From contig JAJRUR010000275.1 in assembly GCA_024277695.1 (NCBI GenBank), positions 1-8,052 of the forward strand: a DNA stretch of 8,052 nt, given 5' to 3'. Positions 5,748-8,052 of the stretch are shown in pieces. The stretch's first letter is position 1, and every line of letters starts with the position of its first letter. Origin of the DNA: Bacteroidota bacterium (GTDB taxonomy: Bacteria > Bacteroidota > Bacteroidia > Chitinophagales > Saprospiraceae). The notes under the pieces are model-generated. The model worked only from the letters and a program-made list of their open reading frames with translations. It ran no database searches and was not told where the DNA came from. The position numbers were made by a program, and so were the translations under genes.

Positions 5748-6964
5748 AAATGTAGATCAAACTGTAGTCGAGCCATCATTCCTGTAGTGTTTGCTCCGAG
5801 GCGCATCCAAGTCATATCCGTCTGTACTTTGAGATGATGACCTGAGATGTACTTGGAAATACCCAAAGTATATTCTTGTTCGAGCCCACTTCGATTAAAT
5901 GCACCAAATTTTGCGGAAGTATAACGAGCTGCCAACTCTAGTTGATCGGTGACAAAATACCCCATCTGAAGGTTAATAGATTGCCCCTCTAGCACTACAT
6001 CACCGCTAGGAGCATTTGTGGGAAAAATAGCGACAGGTGCCTGAGCGTGGCGATCTGCAAACTCTCCCATAAACGAAAAGCCACGATACTTGAACATAGC
6101 ATCGACGAACCAAGTCGTAATATCCGTCATATAATAATTACCGGCATCCAGTTCCATATATTTACCTTGATTACTCCGTGTTTTGACAGCATCGTCATTG
6201 AGGTCGTAGCTGATTCCAACAGATAGTTTTGGTTTAGTTTCTTTTTGGATAGCCGCTTGAACATAATCTCCCTTGGATTTGAATTTGCCGAAAGGCAAAA
6301 ATTCAACACGGGCGGTATATTGATAGCCTCCCAAATTGCCACTGGTGAGATTGCGTCCTTCCCCTTGCGCCAATGAAAATATTTCTCTGACTAAGAAGGA
6401 CTTGCCGATATAGAAATGATGTCGAAGTTGGATACCGATATCCCGATCGATATTGAAGTATTTGTTGAGAATGGAGCGATCGACGAGCTGCATATTGGCA
6501 GATGACACAACGCGCTCCCGATTACCGGGCAGTTTAGTCTGACCCGCCCAAAGAACAAAATTATTATAGAAGTTCCATTTGATCACAGCATCTAGAATAT
6601 AGCGCGGTGTATTGCGATTAAACTTAGACGCACCGGCCAAATCTCGATTGGACAGTCCGAGTTCTATTTTATACTTGAGTTTGGGCGAAAAGGCAAATCC
6701 GTCAAATTTGAGTCGTGCTCTTCTTATGAGAAAATTGGACCCTGTTGATGGATACCCGTCTTCTGTTTTGTCCCGTTCAAAAATCGACAAGAATTGCATA
6801 CGCGGAGCAAATTTTACACTCCAACTGCTATCCTTGGCGATATAGTTGATCATCCCCTTGCCGAAGGATGTCGGATGGATATCCTGAGCACGACCACTAA
6901 AAAGAGATACTAAGAAAAAGATGAGGGTGATGAGATGCTTATGTATTGTCATAGCTTTGATCAT
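5744..6964 (-). CDS. Outer-membrane porin of the phosphate-selective OprO/OprP-like family
   Basis: From the ATG at 6964 the protein has 406 residues. A signal peptide is visible: HKHL followed by the hydrophobic ITLIFFLVSLFSG, with likely cleavage after A26 in GRA-Q. The mature part consists of alternating amphipathic strands and ends in LQFDLHF, with the terminal Phe expected by the BAM machinery. FLIRRARLKFDG and GQTKLPGNRERV are typical of the OprO/OprP-like porins of Bacteroidota. A trimeric 16-stranded channel for anions is the family model; phosphate specificity cannot be read from this sequence. A TTG 27 nt upstream would add nine residues, but the -7 promoter element lies inside that extension, so the ATG at 6964, or the one at 6952, is the real start. 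The gene has its own promoter and overlaps the convergent gene's stop. Confidence 0.87.
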   Translation of the reverse strand: MIKAMTIHKHLITLIFFLVSLFSGRAQDIHPTSFGKGMINYIAKDSSWSVKFAPRMQFLSIFERDKTEDGYPSTGSNFLIRRARLKFDGFAFSPKLKYKIELGLSNRDLAGASKFNRNTPRYILDAVIKWNFYNNFVLWAGQTKLPGNRERVVSSANMQLVDRSILNKYFNIDRDIGIQLRHHFYIGKSFLVREIFSLAQGEGRNLTSGNLGGYQYTARVEFLPFGKFKSKGDYVQAAIQKETKPKLSVGISYDLNDDAVKTRSNQGKYMELDAGNYYMTDITTWFVDAMFKYRGFSFMGEFADRHAQAPVAIFPTNAPSGDVVLEGQSINLQMGYFVTDQLELAARYTSAKFGAFNRSGLEQEYTLGISKYISGHHLKVQTDMTWMRLGANTTGMMARLQFDLHF

Positions 6965-6978
6965 ATTTTTTGATGATG

Positions 6979-6986
6979 CAAAACTA
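6979..6986 (-). promoter_or_regulatory. -7 promoter element of the porin gene
   Basis: On the minus strand TAGTTTTG matches TAnnTTTG exactly and lies 14 nt upstream of the ATG at 6964. No good -33 TTTG is seen 19-21 bp further up. Its position rules out translation from the upstream in-frame TTG and gives a short leader. Confidence 0.45.
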
Positions 6987-7060
6987 CACAATAGATCAGA
7001 GTGGTATATGAAGAAACAATAAACTCTATATTAAGAAATTGTAAAGTACCGCGCAGCGTG

Positions 7061-7405
7061 CTAGTTGACAAAAAATGGTGTAAAAAGCACACCTTTTTTG
7101 CTATCGTGTTCGAGGGGCTCTCCATTAAAATAAGCGGAGCGTTTGTAGAGGTTTTTGCGGGCATCGATGATATAGACTTTGGCACCGACAGCATCTTTGA
7201 TTTCTGGATGATTGCGCAACCAAAAGTGAGCGATCTCAAAAGCAGTTGATCGGTAGTTCTTTCTCCACTTCGGCCCAAACATCACTTCAAGATAGATGAT
7301 TCCATTTCTAAAAGTTACCAACCTCGAAAACAGGTCGTGCTTTTTGCGATAAGCACATTCGATCTCTAAGATGTGCCGCCGATTTATCCTTTCTAAATTC
7401 ATCAT
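7061..7405 (-). CDS. Hypothetical protein, 114 residues
   Basis: I do not recognise this protein. It is basic, with clusters such as RINRRH (6-11), RKKH (20-23) and KWRKNYR (46-52), has no signal peptide or membrane segment, and alternates charged and hydrophobic stretches (LVTFRNGIIYLEVMFG at 29-44, AKVYIIDARKNLYKRS at 75-90), so it reads as a folded soluble domain. Two adjacent ATGs (7405 and 7402) begin the frame; upstream in-frame codons are open to a TAA but contain no start codon. It lies 122 bp after the asparaginase-like gene and 96 bp before the porin ATG, all on the minus strand. A 7-bp dyad abuts its start codon. Confidence that it is a real gene comes from length, composition and fit between neighbours. 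Confidence 0.65.
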   Translation of the reverse strand: MMNLERINRRHILEIECAYRKKHDLFSRLVTFRNGIIYLEVMFGPKWRKNYRSTAFEIAHFWLRNHPEIKDAVGAKVYIIDARKNLYKRSAYFNGEPLEHDSKKGVLFTPFFVN

Positions 7406-7406
7406 A

Positions 7407-7433
7407 GCACAGTAGAATAATCCAAAACTGTGC
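7407..7433 (-). promoter_or_regulatory. Inverted repeat directly before the hypothetical gene's start
   Basis: On the minus strand GCACAGT and ACTGTGC form a perfect 7-bp dyad with a 13-nt spacer, ending one nucleotide before the ATG at 7405. As RNA it would hide the translation initiation region; as DNA it has the size of a dimeric operator. No T-tract follows, so it is not an intrinsic terminator for the upstream gene. Confidence 0.4.
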
Positions 7434-7527
7434 CAATTTTGATAGACGCTTGCGGATTGGGTTTATATAGCTATAGTAACTGCCCGGACCTTGCAAAAAA
7501 GCAAAACCATGTTTATATCCTTAGTAG

Positions 7528-8049
7528 TTACAATAAGCAATTGGATGTAGGGTCTATACATTCAAAAAAACCGGTTCTTCGATTTTTTCGCACATTGTCC
7601 CAGTCAAAGCATCGACCATTCATCACTACATATACGCCATGCGCAAGGGACTGCGCAAAAGCCATCGACGAGCCTAGATTAAAAAAACCGTCGGAAGAAC
7701 TCCCAAAAGCATAAGGAATCATAGCCCCGGTAAGAATGATGGTTTTTTCCAGCTTGTTTTCAGCTAGCATTTTGGCCGTAGTAACTATAGTATCTGTCCC
7801 ATGTGTGATGACAATCTTATCTGACTTGGTCTTTTTACAATTCTGTAAGATTTGCTTTCGATCAATATCATCCATCTCCAAACTATCCATCATCATCAAG
7901 GTGCTTATCTCTACGGGCAGAGTACACCTCCCTCGTTCCATCATATCAAATAGATGCGTATTTTTGAAATACAACTCACCGGTGATATAGTTATACTCTT
8001 TGTCAAATGTCCCACCGGTGACAAAAATTTGAATAAAAGACTGTGGCAT
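7528..8049 (-). CDS. Single-domain asparaginase-like protein
   Basis: The 173-residue product matches the N-terminal domain of type I/II L-asparaginases. FVTGGTF (9-15) contains the first catalytic Thr region, HGTDT (83-87) the second Thr-Asp pair, and LTGAM (107-111) and SDGFFNLGS (119-127) are conserved family segments. Classical asparaginases have about 330 residues with a second C-terminal domain that helps form the active site; here it is absent and the stop TAA at 7530-7528 is clear. Short stand-alone asparaginase-domain proteins do occur in bacteria, so this is more likely a natural short form than a truncation. Activity toward asparagine is uncertain. The ATG at 8049 is 3 bp from the window edge; the MPQSFIQIFVTGGTF beginning fits a natural N-terminus, but a start further upstream cannot be excluded. 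No signal peptide is present. Confidence 0.85.
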   Translation of the reverse strand: MPQSFIQIFVTGGTFDKEYNYITGELYFKNTHLFDMMERGRCTLPVEISTLMMMDSLEMDDIDRKQILQNCKKTKSDKIVITHGTDTIVTTAKMLAENKLEKTIILTGAMIPYAFGSSSDGFFNLGSSMAFAQSLAHGVYVVMNGRCFDWDNVRKNRRTGFFECIDPTSNCLL

Positions 8050-8052
8050 GGC

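Noticed and set aside
6965..6991. Upstream TTG start for the porin
   Set aside because: The -7 promoter element TAGTTTTG lies within this extension and the signal peptide begins properly at the downstream ATG.
7466..7475. TATAGCTATA palindrome between the asparaginase-like and hypothetical genes
   Set aside because: A 10-bp A/T-rich palindrome is expected by chance, and it lacks a second copy or a promoter context.
1..8052. CRISPR arrays, tRNA or rRNA genes, transposases, integrases, phage genes
   Set aside because: I looked for regularly spaced repeats, cloverleaf-like segments and mobile-element proteins and saw none.

Overview
The window looks like chromosomal DNA from a member of the Bacteroidota, possibly a Saprospiraceae-like marine or wastewater lineage. 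That placement is inference. It rests on a paired DUF1800/DUF1501 locus, a Bacteroidota-type MerTP fusion with a GDCCVxC protein, a phosphate-selective-porin-like outer-membrane protein, the absence of clear Shine-Dalgarno sequences, and three good matches to the Bacteroidota -7 promoter element TAnnTTTG. Nothing here is phage, CRISPR, tRNA or rRNA.

Layout. Positions 1-3065, minus strand: a DUF1800 protein followed by a DUF1501 protein with a twin-arginine signal; the DUF1501 gene runs off the left edge. Positions 3066-3483: a gene-free spacer with small hairpins, a plus-strand terminator and what looks like a dispersed intergenic repeat. Positions 3484-4821, minus strand: a three-gene metal operon in transcription order ArsR-type repressor, MerT-MerP fusion (MerTP), GDCCVxC cysteine-rich protein. 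Positions 4822-5186: a spacer with the repressor's promoter and a good operator candidate, plus a very uncertain small or decayed reading frame. Positions 5187-5747, plus strand: an AhpD-like peroxidase-related enzyme, the only plus-strand gene. Positions 5744-6964, minus strand: the porin, whose stop codon overlaps the stop of its convergent neighbour in one CTAG. Positions 7061-7405: an unrecognised 114-residue protein. Positions 7528-8049: a single-domain asparaginase-like protein.

How the genes work together. The clearest module is the metal operon. The repressor carries a CVC metal-binding motif, its promoter is overlaid by an inverted repeat, and the downstream genes encode a cysteine-lined mercury-type importer and a small protein with 12 cysteines in 74 residues. 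No merA, merB or merR gene is in the window, so the fate of the imported metal is open. The DUF1800/DUF1501 pair recurs as neighbours in many bacteria but has no established function; only the DUF1501 partner has a visible export signal. The peroxidase-like enzyme, porin, hypothetical protein and asparaginase-like protein show no obvious common pathway.

The most useful leads are the repressor's operator/promoter arrangement with an apparently leaderless start, the import-only metal operon, the terminator-like hairpin in the DUF1800 leader, and the repeat-rich spacer at 3115-3300. I saw no clear evidence of a wholly new system.
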